From UBA7887 sp964408735 (lineage in GTDB: Bacteria > Pseudomonadota > Alphaproteobacteria > UBA7887), in assembly GCA_964408735.1 (NCBI GenBank), contig CAYPAX010000054.1, positions 1-30,379 of the forward strand: a stretch of DNA of 30,379 nucleotides. The letters are read 5' to 3'. Under the pieces are notes generated by a model, which searched no databases, had not been told where the DNA came from, and was given only the letters and a program-made list of their open reading frames with translations. This document shows positions 7,742 to 14,791 of the stretch, piece by piece. The stretch's first letter is position 1, and each line of letters opens with the position of its first letter. Position numbers and translations under genes: made by a program.

Positions 7742-9199
7742 ATGGACGCGATACGTGTAAGTATTGCGTTTATGGCAAACTCATCCCGCACGCTGGTTAG
7801 CGATGCGCCGCTCTTGGATGTCTTCGAGAGCGGCGAAAAGGCGCGCCTTCTTCCGGTTGCCAAAGACAGTCAGCTCGAAGATCGCGCGACGTCGATCCTC
7901 TTGGCCGGAATGGCCGCCGTGCCACGCTTTGCCGGCGCACTCCTATCTGGCGTCGGCCCACGGGTAGGCAGCCGAAGCCGCTTGAGCTGTTATACGCAAG
8001 TCGTGCTCAAGGCTCGTCCCGATACCGCGAAGCTGCGACCTGACGGACTCATCGAGGTGGCAAATGGTCCACGCCGATGGCGCGCGCTGGTAGAAGGCAA
8101 GATCCAAAGGGCCGAACACGAAGAAGCACAGATCCGAGACTACATGCAGCTCGCCAAGCTTAATCGCCTAGACGCCTTGATAACGGTTTCCAATCAGTTC
8201 GCGAGCTTACCGACCCACCACCCGACAAGTTTTTTGCGTCCGCTTCCGCGCGGCGTTGAGCTGTTTCATTGGTCCTGGATGTCCGTGGTCACCACAGCAA
8301 CGCTCTTACTGATCGAAGATGACTTCGCATCTACCGAACAAGGGCTGCTGATGTCGGAGTTGGTGCGGTACTTCAGCCACCCTGCCTCCGGCGTGCAGGG
8401 CTTCGACCGCATGAACGCGGAGTGGAAGGACGTCGTTTCCAAGGTCCAAACGGGCGCCGCACTCTCCCGGGACAGTGAGGAAGTGGAGAACACCGTCGCG
8501 TCATGGCATCAAGAGACCCGCGACCTGTGCCTCATCCTGACGCGCGCCTTGGGCGCACGAGTCCGCCTGAAATTGTCACGGGATCATGAGAAGAGCGCTG
8601 CCACCCGGTTGCGCAGCGACTGTGCCTCGCTGATCGAGGGACACTGCCTCAAGGTCGAAATTGAAGTCCAGGATGCAGCGGCACCGCTGACGATTGTTGC
8701 CGATTTACAGCGCAGAGCCTTGATCTACTCCATGCGAATACAAGCTCCAAAGGATAAAAAGAAGGCCACCGGTCGAACCAACTGGTTGCTCCGGCAACTG
8801 AAAAACTCGACCGCGGATGGCATTCTAATCAACGCGTGCTGGCCAAGGCGAAGCGCGAAAACGCAAGTCACCTTGGAGGGGCTCAAGGAAGATCCGAAAC
8901 GCATTGAACAGGGTATGTCCGGGCTGGCGCCGACAGCTTTCGAGGTCGTGATGATACGCGACCTGTCCGGTCGCTTTTCCGGCCGAAAGACTTTCGTCGA
9001 GACACTCGAGGCCATGGTTCCAGAATTCTACAGGCGCGTTGGCCAAAGGCTGCGCGCATGGGTGCCGCCGCCGCCACGCCTCGATCCGCCCGCGCTTGCC
9101 AGCCAGCCGCCCGACTTGCCCGAGGCAAGCGACCAGGATTCGACGGCGGAGCCGGGAACATCCGATCAAGACAGCGTCATTCTCTTGGGGCCGCCCTAA
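7742..9199 (+). CDS. PD-(D/E)XK nuclease-like protein of unknown function
   Basis: This 485-residue protein is not one I can name. Its N-terminal third has the layout of a PD-(D/E)XK nuclease core: helix acidic E47 (QLEDRAT), then RPDGLIEV with D101, then ALVEGK with E118 and K120, then an amphipathic segment beginning Q130 (QIRDYMQLAK) and LITVSNQ. Similar segments occur in uncharacterised bacterial proteins. The middle and C-terminal parts have no motif I recognise; the tail from about residue 440 is proline/acid-rich and probably disordered. The gene is clearly less GC-rich than its neighbours and stands alone next to repeats, so acquisition by transfer is likely. The start is uncertain: ATG at 7742 or 7772, neither with a strong ribosome-binding site. 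A defence or DNA-repair role is inference only. Confidence 0.7.
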   Translation: MDAIRVSIAFMANSSRTLVSDAPLLDVFESGEKARLLPVAKDSQLEDRATSILLAGMAAVPRFAGALLSGVGPRVGSRSRLSCYTQVVLKARPDTAKLRPDGLIEVANGPRRWRALVEGKIQRAEHEEAQIRDYMQLAKLNRLDALITVSNQFASLPTHHPTSFLRPLPRGVELFHWSWMSVVTTATLLLIEDDFASTEQGLLMSELVRYFSHPASGVQGFDRMNAEWKDVVSKVQTGAALSRDSEEVENTVASWHQETRDLCLILTRALGARVRLKLSRDHEKSAATRLRSDCASLIEGHCLKVEIEVQDAAAPLTIVADLQRRALIYSMRIQAPKDKKKATGRTNWLLRQLKNSTADGILINACWPRRSAKTQVTLEGLKEDPKRIEQGMSGLAPTAFEVVMIRDLSGRFSGRKTFVETLEAMVPEFYRRVGQRLRAWVPPPPRLDPPALASQPPDLPEASDQDSTAEPGTSDQDSVILLGPP

Positions 9200-9230
9200 G
9201 CCACCGAGTAGCTGTACGGCCCGGCTCATG

Positions 9231-9260
9231 CACGGCTGGGGTCACACACGGCTGGGGTCA
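9231..9260 (+). repeat. Tandem pair of 14-bp direct repeats
   Basis: CACGGCTGGGGTCA occurs at 9231-9244 and again, identical, at 9247-9260, two bases apart. The second copy continues into GGTCTTTCGTTTTGACAT. From memory, a GGGGTCAGGTCTTTCGTTTTGACA-like string is common at the ends of REP-associated (IS200-like) tyrosine transposase elements, so this may be the remnant of such an end. GGGGTCAGGT (9254-9263) recurs in the same orientation at 9486-9495. Confidence 0.6.
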
Positions 9261-9317
9261 GGTCTTTCGTTTTGACATCCTTGCGAACTCACCAACGTCT
9301 CCGCCGACCTGTCATTG

Positions 9318-9433
9318 GCACGCGGAGACGCGGAGGCGCGGAAAGGTCGGGTGTGCCGCGCAACGCCGTTGCGTGCCCATCCCCGCCAGGAAACCCGAGC
9401 TCACACCCTCCGCGGCTCCGCGCCTCCGCGTGC
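9318..9433. repeat. Long imperfect inverted repeat built of ACGCGGAG-type units; possible mobile-element relic
   Basis: The left arm (9318-9355) starts GCACGCGGA, continues through GGAGGCGCGGA and ends GGGTGTG. The right arm (9402-9433) is nearly its reverse complement, from CACACCC to TCCGCGCCTCCGCGTGC. The 46-bp centre itself holds CGCAACG-C-CGTTGCG (9359-9373). Transcribed either way this would fold strongly. Repeats of ACGCGGAG units flank small GxxExxY-family genes in many proteobacterial genomes (recollection, not checked); here the arms are present with no gene between them. Confidence 0.6.
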
Positions 9434-9570
9434 GAATACGGCTCGTTGCACCGTGGCTCGCCGATGGCGAGTTCGCGCCGTTGGCGGGGTCAGGTGCTTG
9501 ACGCCAACACCCCGAGAAGCCTCTCTGCATCTCATTTTTCGAGGAAAAGTTGCGGGCTATGCTTGATCGA

Positions 9571-10614
9571 TCAGGAAATCGAAACGTAGCGGTCCCTTCC
9601 CGTCGACTTCGCTTGATACAATGCCTCGTCGATGCGGTTGAAGTTTTCCTCAACGCTCAAGTCTGCCGCCATTTCGCCAACGCCGGCGCTGACGGTCACA
9701 TTCTCGACGTCTCTGAACGGTGTTCCGCGAACCAGATCAATCAAGGCGAATGCGACTTTCTCCGCCGATTCAATGGCGGTGTTGGGTAGCAACATAACAA
9801 ATTCCTCGCCGCCCCAGCGACAGACAGTGTCCCCTTCCCTCTTGTGCGATATGAGGCGTTCCGAAAACTCCCTTAGGACGGTATCGCCAACTTGATGACC
9901 GTAGGTATCGTTGATCGCCTTGAAGTGATCCAAGTCGAGCAGGATCACAGAAAGCGGAAATTGATAGCGTTGGGATTTTGAAATCTCCATGGAAAGCACC
10001 TGATCAAACATTTTTCGGTTCCATAGTCCGGTCAGCGAATCCGTGATCGACTCGTTGTGGAGTTTGTCGAGAGCTTCTTCCTTGGTGTAATCAAGATAGA
10101 AAATGATGCCCCCGCCAAAAACCAATGCAAGCGAGACACTAATCAGTCTTGCCGCTGATTCCGTTTCCGTAAGCCCCCACCGTTCCATTCCGAAAAGTAC
10201 CGTGGCAAGGACCAACCCCGAATATACGACAAGCAAAATTGTCCCAATTTTTTTCCCATGCATCGGGTAAAGCAATAGCGGATAAAGGAGCATCATGGCA
10301 TAAATATCGAATCCGCCTTTGAAATAGATGATAATAAACAGCATAAATGCGCCACCAAACGTCGACATAACCCAAGCGGAAAGCACAAGATCAAGCCGGG
10401 TACGATAGCGGTAGTACCCTAGTAAAATCAAGAGAAGCCCCCCAAACTCAACCCCCGCCAAAAAATAAAATCCAGTCACAAATAAATTTGCAACAATGCC
10501 ATAAGTAAACATGCCGATCGAAATAAGCAAAACGAAATTGATAAACTGGGCTTTTCTGTACAATCGAAGATCATTTACATCGAATTCTGACGGAACCCGA
10601 AAATACTTTAACAT
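9571..10614 (-). CDS. Membrane-bound GGDEF diguanylate cyclase
   Basis: This 347-residue protein synthesises cyclic di-GMP from two GTP. The N-terminal half has about six hydrophobic segments (roughly residues 23-46, 50-69, 77-98, 103-118, 123-142, 155-174) forming a membrane sensor of no recognised type. The C-terminal GGDEF domain begins near residue 190 (DSLTGLWNR) and has the active-site motif GGEEF (268-272). R259-E-G-D262, five residues before it, is a complete RxxD inhibitory site, so product feedback is expected. The ATG at 10614 is chosen because a purine-rich GAGGGGGG lies just upstream. The gene is strikingly A/T-rich against its surroundings, pointing to recent transfer. The 209-bp gap between this gene and ATP12 shows no clear promoter to me. 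Confidence 0.9.
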   Translation of the reverse strand: MLKYFRVPSEFDVNDLRLYRKAQFINFVLLISIGMFTYGIVANLFVTGFYFLAGVEFGGLLLILLGYYRYRTRLDLVLSAWVMSTFGGAFMLFIIIYFKGGFDIYAMMLLYPLLLYPMHGKKIGTILLVVYSGLVLATVLFGMERWGLTETESAARLISVSLALVFGGGIIFYLDYTKEEALDKLHNESITDSLTGLWNRKMFDQVLSMEISKSQRYQFPLSVILLDLDHFKAINDTYGHQVGDTVLREFSERLISHKREGDTVCRWGGEEFVMLLPNTAIESAEKVAFALIDLVRGTPFRDVENVTVSAGVGEMAADLSVEENFNRIDEALYQAKSTGRDRYVSIS

Positions 10615-10823
10615 GAAAAATCCCCCCTCTGTTAGCCTAGATTCCCAATGAAACGGATTGGCTATTGCCTCTCCAGATTTCATATCCCCCACTATGGACC
10701 TGAACCTAGATACGGAAATATAGGGTCATTGGTACGAACGAAAACGAGTCAGAAGCGCTATTCTGAATTTGCCGGCATATGGCTGAATCCCACCGCGCCA
10801 ATTACACACGGCTCCCGGCGCGG

Positions 10824-11525
10824 TCAGGCCTTCGCCCCCAACAGCCCGAGAAACCGCTCCACATCGTGAAGCTGCGCCCGCAAGCCAGCCAAGCGCTCCT
10901 CCGCTTCGGCGTCCTGGCCCCATTTTTCGGCCTGGTAGGTCTCGTCGAGCTGGCTGGCCGCGGCGACGGCGGCGGCGTCGAGGTGGCCGGTGGCGAGGGC
11001 CAGGGCGAGGATCAGCGAGCCCGAGGCGTGCGTCGCGGCGTGCAGGGCGGCCAGGGCGAAGGCATCGTATTCGGCCACGGCGGCGCGCAGGGCGGCGAGG
11101 GTCTGGGGGTCCTGGGCGACGGGCAGGACGCCGCTGGTCACCGCCAGCGGGGCATCGTAGCGGCGCGCGGCCCAGTCGAGCACCGGCTGCCATGCCTCGG
11201 CCTGGCGCTGCACCAGGGCCTGCGGGTGCTCGGCGCGGTAACAGAGCAGATCGCTGGCGCCATAGCCGGCAATCTCGTCGATCACCGCCTCGCGCTGGCT
11301 CTCGACCCGGTCGAGCGCGGTGCTGGCGAGGCGCGTGAAAGGCATGCTCTCGGGCTCGACGGTCTCGCCCTGGGCGTCCCATTCGGCCGCTATCGCTTCC
11401 GCCAAAGCGCGCGTGGGCACCACCAGGGCATCCCGCGAGGGCGTGCGCAGCGGCCTGCCGTCCAGGGTAATACCCCAGCCGCCGTCCGCCTCGGCGACCG
11501 CGACGTTGTCGTAGACGCGTTTCAC
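10824..11525 (-). CDS. ATP12 family F1-ATPase assembly chaperone
   Basis: This 233-residue protein matches ATP12, the chaperone that holds the F1 alpha subunit before assembly of ATP synthase; it is shared by mitochondria and alphaproteobacteria. Evidence is the N-terminal segment ITLDGRPLRTPSRDALVVPT, the EWDAQ motif, MPFTRLASTALDRV, and SDLLCYRAEHP, all characteristic of the family, and the usual length. The GTG start (11523-11525) overlaps the stop of the HAD phosphatase gene (GTGA), so it is translationally coupled and the last gene of the cluster that begins with the periplasmic protease. The location is cytoplasmic. Confidence 0.93.
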   Translation of the reverse strand: MKRVYDNVAVAEADGGWGITLDGRPLRTPSRDALVVPTRALAEAIAAEWDAQGETVEPESMPFTRLASTALDRVESQREAVIDEIAGYGASDLLCYRAEHPQALVQRQAEAWQPVLDWAARRYDAPLAVTSGVLPVAQDPQTLAALRAAVAEYDAFALAALHAATHASGSLILALALATGHLDAAAVAAASQLDETYQAEKWGQDAEAEERLAGLRAQLHDVERFLGLLGAKA

Positions 11526-12190
11526 AGCAAATCCGCGACCAGGCCGGCGAGGCTGTCGAAGGCGTCGAGCACGGCAACGGCGCCGGCCTCGTGCAGGTCC
11601 GCCACCTCGTGATAGCCCCAGGCGACGCCGATGGCGGCCACGCCGGCGGCGCGCGCCATGGTCATGTCGAAGGTGGTATCGCCGACCATCACGGTGGTCT
11701 CGGGCACCGCGCCGGCGGCGAACATGGCCTGCTCGACCATGGCCGGGTGCGGCTTGCTGGGGGCGTCGTCGGCGGTCTGCGTCACGGCAAAGCGGCCGTG
11801 CAGGCCGAAGCGCTCGAGGGTCGAATCCAACCCGCGGCGCGACTTGCCCGTGGCCACGCCCAACACGTGCCCGTCCGCTGCCAGGCTATCGATCGCGGCC
11901 AGCGCGCCGTCGAACAGCTCGCCCTGAGGCTCGCCGGCAAGCCGCCTGGCGAGATGGGCGTCCTTGTAGGCCTCCGCCAATCGATGATGCTCCGGCGCCT
12001 CCGCCTGCGGCAGCAATTCCGCCATTGCCGCCGGCAACGAGAGGCCGACGATGCGGCGCACGGCGGCACCCTCGGGCGGGCCCAGGCCACAGGCCGCGAA
12101 AGCGTCCGCCATGGCGGCGACGATGGCGGCCTGGCTGTCGACCAGGGTGCCGTCGCAGTCGAGCAGCACCAGGCGCGCGAACTCGCTCAC
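11522..12190 (-). CDS. HAD-superfamily phosphatase, phosphoglycolate-phosphatase-like
   Basis: This 222-residue HAD hydrolase has motif I DCDGTLVDS with nucleophile D11 and general acid D13, motif II in ATGKSRRG, the motif III lysine in SKPHPAM, and motif IV GDTTFDM. A helical cap lies between motifs I and II, as in the Gph/pyrophosphatase (PpaX) group. It removes phosphate from a small metabolite; phosphoglycolate is the common annotation but not proven. The GTG start (12188-12190) overlaps the stop of the pseudouridine synthase gene, and its own stop overlaps the ATP12 start. The order synthase-HAD-ATP12 is, from memory, conserved in alphaproteobacteria. Confidence 0.9.
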   Translation of the reverse strand: MSEFARLVLLDCDGTLVDSQAAIVAAMADAFAACGLGPPEGAAVRRIVGLSLPAAMAELLPQAEAPEHHRLAEAYKDAHLARRLAGEPQGELFDGALAAIDSLAADGHVLGVATGKSRRGLDSTLERFGLHGRFAVTQTADDAPSKPHPAMVEQAMFAAGAVPETTVMVGDTTFDMTMARAAGVAAIGVAWGYHEVADLHEAGAVAVLDAFDSLAGLVADLL

Positions 12191-13095
12191 GCCGCCGCCT
12201 CGTCGAAGCCGAGCGCCGCAAAGGCCTCGGCCATATGGGCCGGCAAAGGCGCGGTCAGGCGCAGATTGCCGCCGTCACGAGGCAGCGCCAGCTCGCGCGC
12301 ATGGAGATACAGGTGCTTGCGGCGCGCGCCGCCATATTTGCGGTCGCCGAGAATCGCATGGCCGATCAGCGCGCAGTGGGCGCGCAACTGATGGGTCCGC
12401 CCGGTGAGCGGCGAAAGCTCGAGCCAAGCCGTCTTTTCGGCAACCGCTATGGTGCGATAGCGCGTGACCGCGGGGCGCCCGGCCGCATCCTCTGCGACAC
12501 GCTCGGCACCTTTCGTCAGCGGCCGGTCGATCTTGCCGACCGCCGGGCGCGGCTTGCCGGACACCAGCGCCCAATAGGTCTTCTCGATAGCGCCCTCACG
12601 AAACAGCCGCGTGAGGTCGCGTGCGGCACGGCGGTGGCGGGCCAGCAGGAGGATGCCGCTGGTGTCCTTGTCCAACCGATGCACCAGGCGCGGCGGCTCG
12701 TCCGCCTCGAAGCGCAAGGCCTCGGACAGCGCGTCGAGATGGCGGCGCTGGCCGCTGCCCCCCTGCACCGCAAGGCCGGCCGGCTTGTCGAGGGCCAGCA
12801 TGTCGTCGTCGCGGTAGAGCACACGGGCACGCAGGTCCTCGCGCGTCGCCTTATCGACGGGCGGCGCCTCGCGCAGCGTCGGCGCCGGCTCGCCCACCGG
12901 CGGCACCCGCACGGTTTGTCCGGCGGCCAAGCGCATATTGGCCTTGGCGCGGTGCCCGTCGACGCGCACCTGGCCGGTGCGCAGCAGCTTCTGCAGCCGG
13001 CCATGGGTCACGCTCGGATAGTAGCGTGCGAACCAGCGGTCGAGGCGCACGGCATCGTCGTCGCGCTCGACCTCCACCGTCGTTACGCCGCTCAT
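12187..13095 (-). CDS. RluA-family 23S rRNA pseudouridine synthase (RluC/D-like)
   Basis: This 302-residue enzyme isomerises specific uridines in RNA, most probably 23S rRNA. An N-terminal S4 RNA-binding domain covers about residues 17-66. The catalytic domain follows, with the family motif HRLDKDTSG and catalytic aspartate D142, then LTGRTHQLRAH and the C-terminal LHARELAL. The order and length fit RluC best, but RluD cannot be excluded. The ATG (13093-13095) overlaps the crcB stop (ATGA); a much longer open frame upstream is a shadow of crcB. The stop overlaps the HAD gene start. Confidence 0.92.
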   Translation of the reverse strand: MSGVTTVEVERDDDAVRLDRWFARYYPSVTHGRLQKLLRTGQVRVDGHRAKANMRLAAGQTVRVPPVGEPAPTLREAPPVDKATREDLRARVLYRDDDMLALDKPAGLAVQGGSGQRRHLDALSEALRFEADEPPRLVHRLDKDTSGILLLARHRRAARDLTRLFREGAIEKTYWALVSGKPRPAVGKIDRPLTKGAERVAEDAAGRPAVTRYRTIAVAEKTAWLELSPLTGRTHQLRAHCALIGHAILGDRKYGGARRKHLYLHARELALPRDGGNLRLTAPLPAHMAEAFAALGFDEAAA

Positions 13096-13472
13096 CCGAT
13101 CAGCCCGCGCACCAGCGACATGCCGAGCACCAATCCCGCAATGCAGAGCACCACCGAGGCGACGATATAGCCCATGGCGGGCAGCGTCGCGCCGCGCTGC
13201 ACGAGCACCACCACGTCGAGGGAAAACGTCGAGAACGTGGTGAAGGAGGCGAGCAGGCCGACCACCAGCATGGCCCGCAATTCCGGGCTCGGCGACCACA
13301 CCAGCGCGCCGAGCTCGACCAGCACGCCCATGGCAAGCGACCCGAGCACGTTGACCACCAGGGTCCCGACGGGAAAGCCGTGCCCCAGCCAGTGGCCGAC
13401 GCCGCTCATCACCAGATATCGCCCGACCGCGCCGATGGCGCCGCCGGCCGCCACCGCCAGCACGGTGTTCAT
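13092..13472 (-). CDS. crcB: Fluoride exporter CrcB/Fluc
   Basis: This 126-residue membrane protein belongs to the Fluc channels that export fluoride as antiparallel dimers. Four hydrophobic spans are visible. Signature stretches are GTLVVNVLGS (with the pore asparagine) and SFTTFSTFSLDV (phenylalanine-lined pathway). The ATG (13470-13472) overlaps the rarA stop (ATGA), so there is no room for a fluoride riboswitch leader and expression follows the cluster. Only one crcB copy is present, as expected for a homodimeric type. Location: inner membrane. Confidence 0.93.
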   Translation of the reverse strand: MNTVLAVAAGGAIGAVGRYLVMSGVGHWLGHGFPVGTLVVNVLGSLAMGVLVELGALVWSPSPELRAMLVVGLLASFTTFSTFSLDVVVLVQRGATLPAMGYIVASVVLCIAGLVLGMSLVRGLIG

Positions 13473-14791
13473 GCCTCGCCCTCCCCTTCGCCGGCCAGAC
13501 GCTCGCGCAACTCGGCCCAATAGGCAAGGCGCTTGGTCACCTCGCGCTCGAAGCCGCGCTCGACGGGACGGTAGAGCTGCTGGCGCGCCATGTCGTCGGG
13601 GAAATAGGACTGGCCCGAGAAGCCCTCCTCCGCGTCGTGGTCGTAGGCGTAGCCGGCGCCGTAGCCGAGGTCCTTCATCAGGCTGGTGGGGGCGTTGAGT
13701 ATATGCTTCGGCGGCATCAGCGAGCCGAAATCGCGCGCCGCCCGCGTGGCCGCGCCCATGGCGCGATAGGCGGCGTTCGACTTCGGCGCCGTGGCCAGAT
13801 AGATCACCGCCTGGGCGATCGCCAGCTCCCCTTCCGGCGAGCCGACAAAATGGTAGGCGTCCTTGGCCGCCAGCGCCTGCACCAGGGCCTGGGGGTCGGC
13901 CAAGCCGATATCCTCGGAGGCAAATCGCACCAGGCGGCGGGTGATGTAAAGCGGGTCCTCACCGCCCGCCAGCATGCGCGCCAGCCAGTAGAGCGCCGCG
14001 TCCACATCCGAGCCGCGCAGGCTCTTGTGCAGGGCGCTGATGAGGTTGTAGTGGCCCTCCTGCGCCTTGTCGTATACCGGCGCGCGCTGCTGCACCACGC
14101 GGCTCAGCGCGGCGGCATCGAGCGGCGCGTCGGGTTCGACCTGGGAGACCGCCTCGACCATGTTCAGCAGCGAGCGGCCGTCGCCGTCGGCCATGGCGAG
14201 AAGTGCCGTGCGCGCATCCTCCACCAGCGGCAGGGGCGCACCGAGCACATCTTCGGCGCGGGCCAGCATGGCATCCAGCGCCGTCTGGTCGAGGCGGTTG
14301 AGCACCAGCACCTGGCAGCGCGACAGCAGCGCCGCGTTGAGCTCGAAGGAGGGGTTCTCCGTCGTCGCCCCCACCAGTACCACGATGCCCGCCTCGACGG
14401 TGGGCAGAAAGGCGTCCTGCTGGGCACGGTTGAAGCGGTGCACCTCGTCGACGAACAGCAGGGTGCCGCGACCATCGCCGTGGCGGGCCTCGGCCCGGGC
14501 GAAGACCTTGCGCAGATCCGCGACGCCCGAGAACACCGCCGACAAGGGCTCGAACTCAAGGTCGCAGGCGTCCGCCAGCAGATTGGCGATGGTGGTCTTG
14601 CCGCAGCCGGGCGGGCCCCAGAGGATGATCGAGGCCAACCGCCGCGCCGCCACCATGCGTGCCAGCGGCGCCTCCGGCGCCAGCAGGTGGTCCTGGCCCA
14701 GCACCTCGCCGAGGTCTTGCGGGCGCAGGCGGTCGGCGAGCGGGCGCGGTGCCGCCTCCTCCATGCCCGCCGCTTCGAACAGGTTTGCCAT
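13469..14791 (-). CDS. rarA: Replication-associated recombination protein A (MgsA/RarA AAA+ ATPase)
   Basis: This 440-residue AAA+ ATPase acts at stalled replication forks, related to eukaryotic WRNIP1 and to clamp-loader subunits. Walker A GPPGCGKTT is at residues 59-67, Walker B/DExH in LLFVDEVHRF, sensor I in GATTENPSF, and the arginine-finger segment LLSRCQVL. The C-terminal tetramerisation domain contains SDVDAALYWLARM and SEDIGLADPQ, which are diagnostic of RarA. The start at 14791 gives the typical MANLFE N-terminus and shares one base with the protease stop (TGATG). crcB follows with a 4-bp overlap. Confidence 0.95.
   Translation of the reverse strand: MANLFEAAGMEEAAPRPLADRLRPQDLGEVLGQDHLLAPEAPLARMVAARRLASIILWGPPGCGKTTIANLLADACDLEFEPLSAVFSGVADLRKVFARAEARHGDGRGTLLFVDEVHRFNRAQQDAFLPTVEAGIVVLVGATTENPSFELNAALLSRCQVLVLNRLDQTALDAMLARAEDVLGAPLPLVEDARTALLAMADGDGRSLLNMVEAVSQVEPDAPLDAAALSRVVQQRAPVYDKAQEGHYNLISALHKSLRGSDVDAALYWLARMLAGGEDPLYITRRLVRFASEDIGLADPQALVQALAAKDAYHFVGSPEGELAIAQAVIYLATAPKSNAAYRAMGAATRAARDFGSLMPPKHILNAPTSLMKDLGYGAGYAYDHDAEEGFSGQSYFPDDMARQQLYRPVERGFEREVTKRLAYWAELRERLAGEGEGEA

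Larger units (their letters stand above)
9200..9570. other. Gene-free, repeat-rich stretch between nuclease-like gene and diguanylate cyclase
   Basis: No credible gene lies here; the open frames are low-complexity Arg/Ala/Pro readings of GC-rich repeats with no ribosome-binding sites. It holds the 14-bp direct repeats, the long imperfect inverted repeat at 9318-9433, a small hairpin CTCGCC-GAT-GGCGAG (9457-9471) and a second GGGGTCAGGT (9486-9495). No clear terminator was found for either flanking gene, although the two are convergent. Confidence 0.6.

Noticed and set aside
9564..9573. Perfect palindrome TGATCGATCA at the cyclase stop codon
   Set aside because: Only 10 bp, made of GATC units, single copy here; no reason to assign a function.
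9058..9589. Several 80-147 codon frames in the repeat-rich stretch
   Set aside because: They are Arg/Ala/Pro-rich translations of the repeats in overlapping frames, without starts that have ribosome-binding sites.
10803..10828. ACACACGGCT...GGTCAGG similarity to the repeat at 9245-9263, as if bracketing the cyclase gene
   Set aside because: The match is interrupted and part of it is the ATP12 stop region, so chance is the simpler explanation.
10648..10869. 73-codon plus-strand frame between the cyclase and ATP12
   Set aside because: It overlaps the end of the ATP12 gene, has no ribosome-binding site and no family resemblance.
13469..13600. Fluoride riboswitch ahead of crcB
   Set aside because: crcB overlaps rarA by four bases, leaving no leader; no riboswitch-like fold was seen inside rarA.
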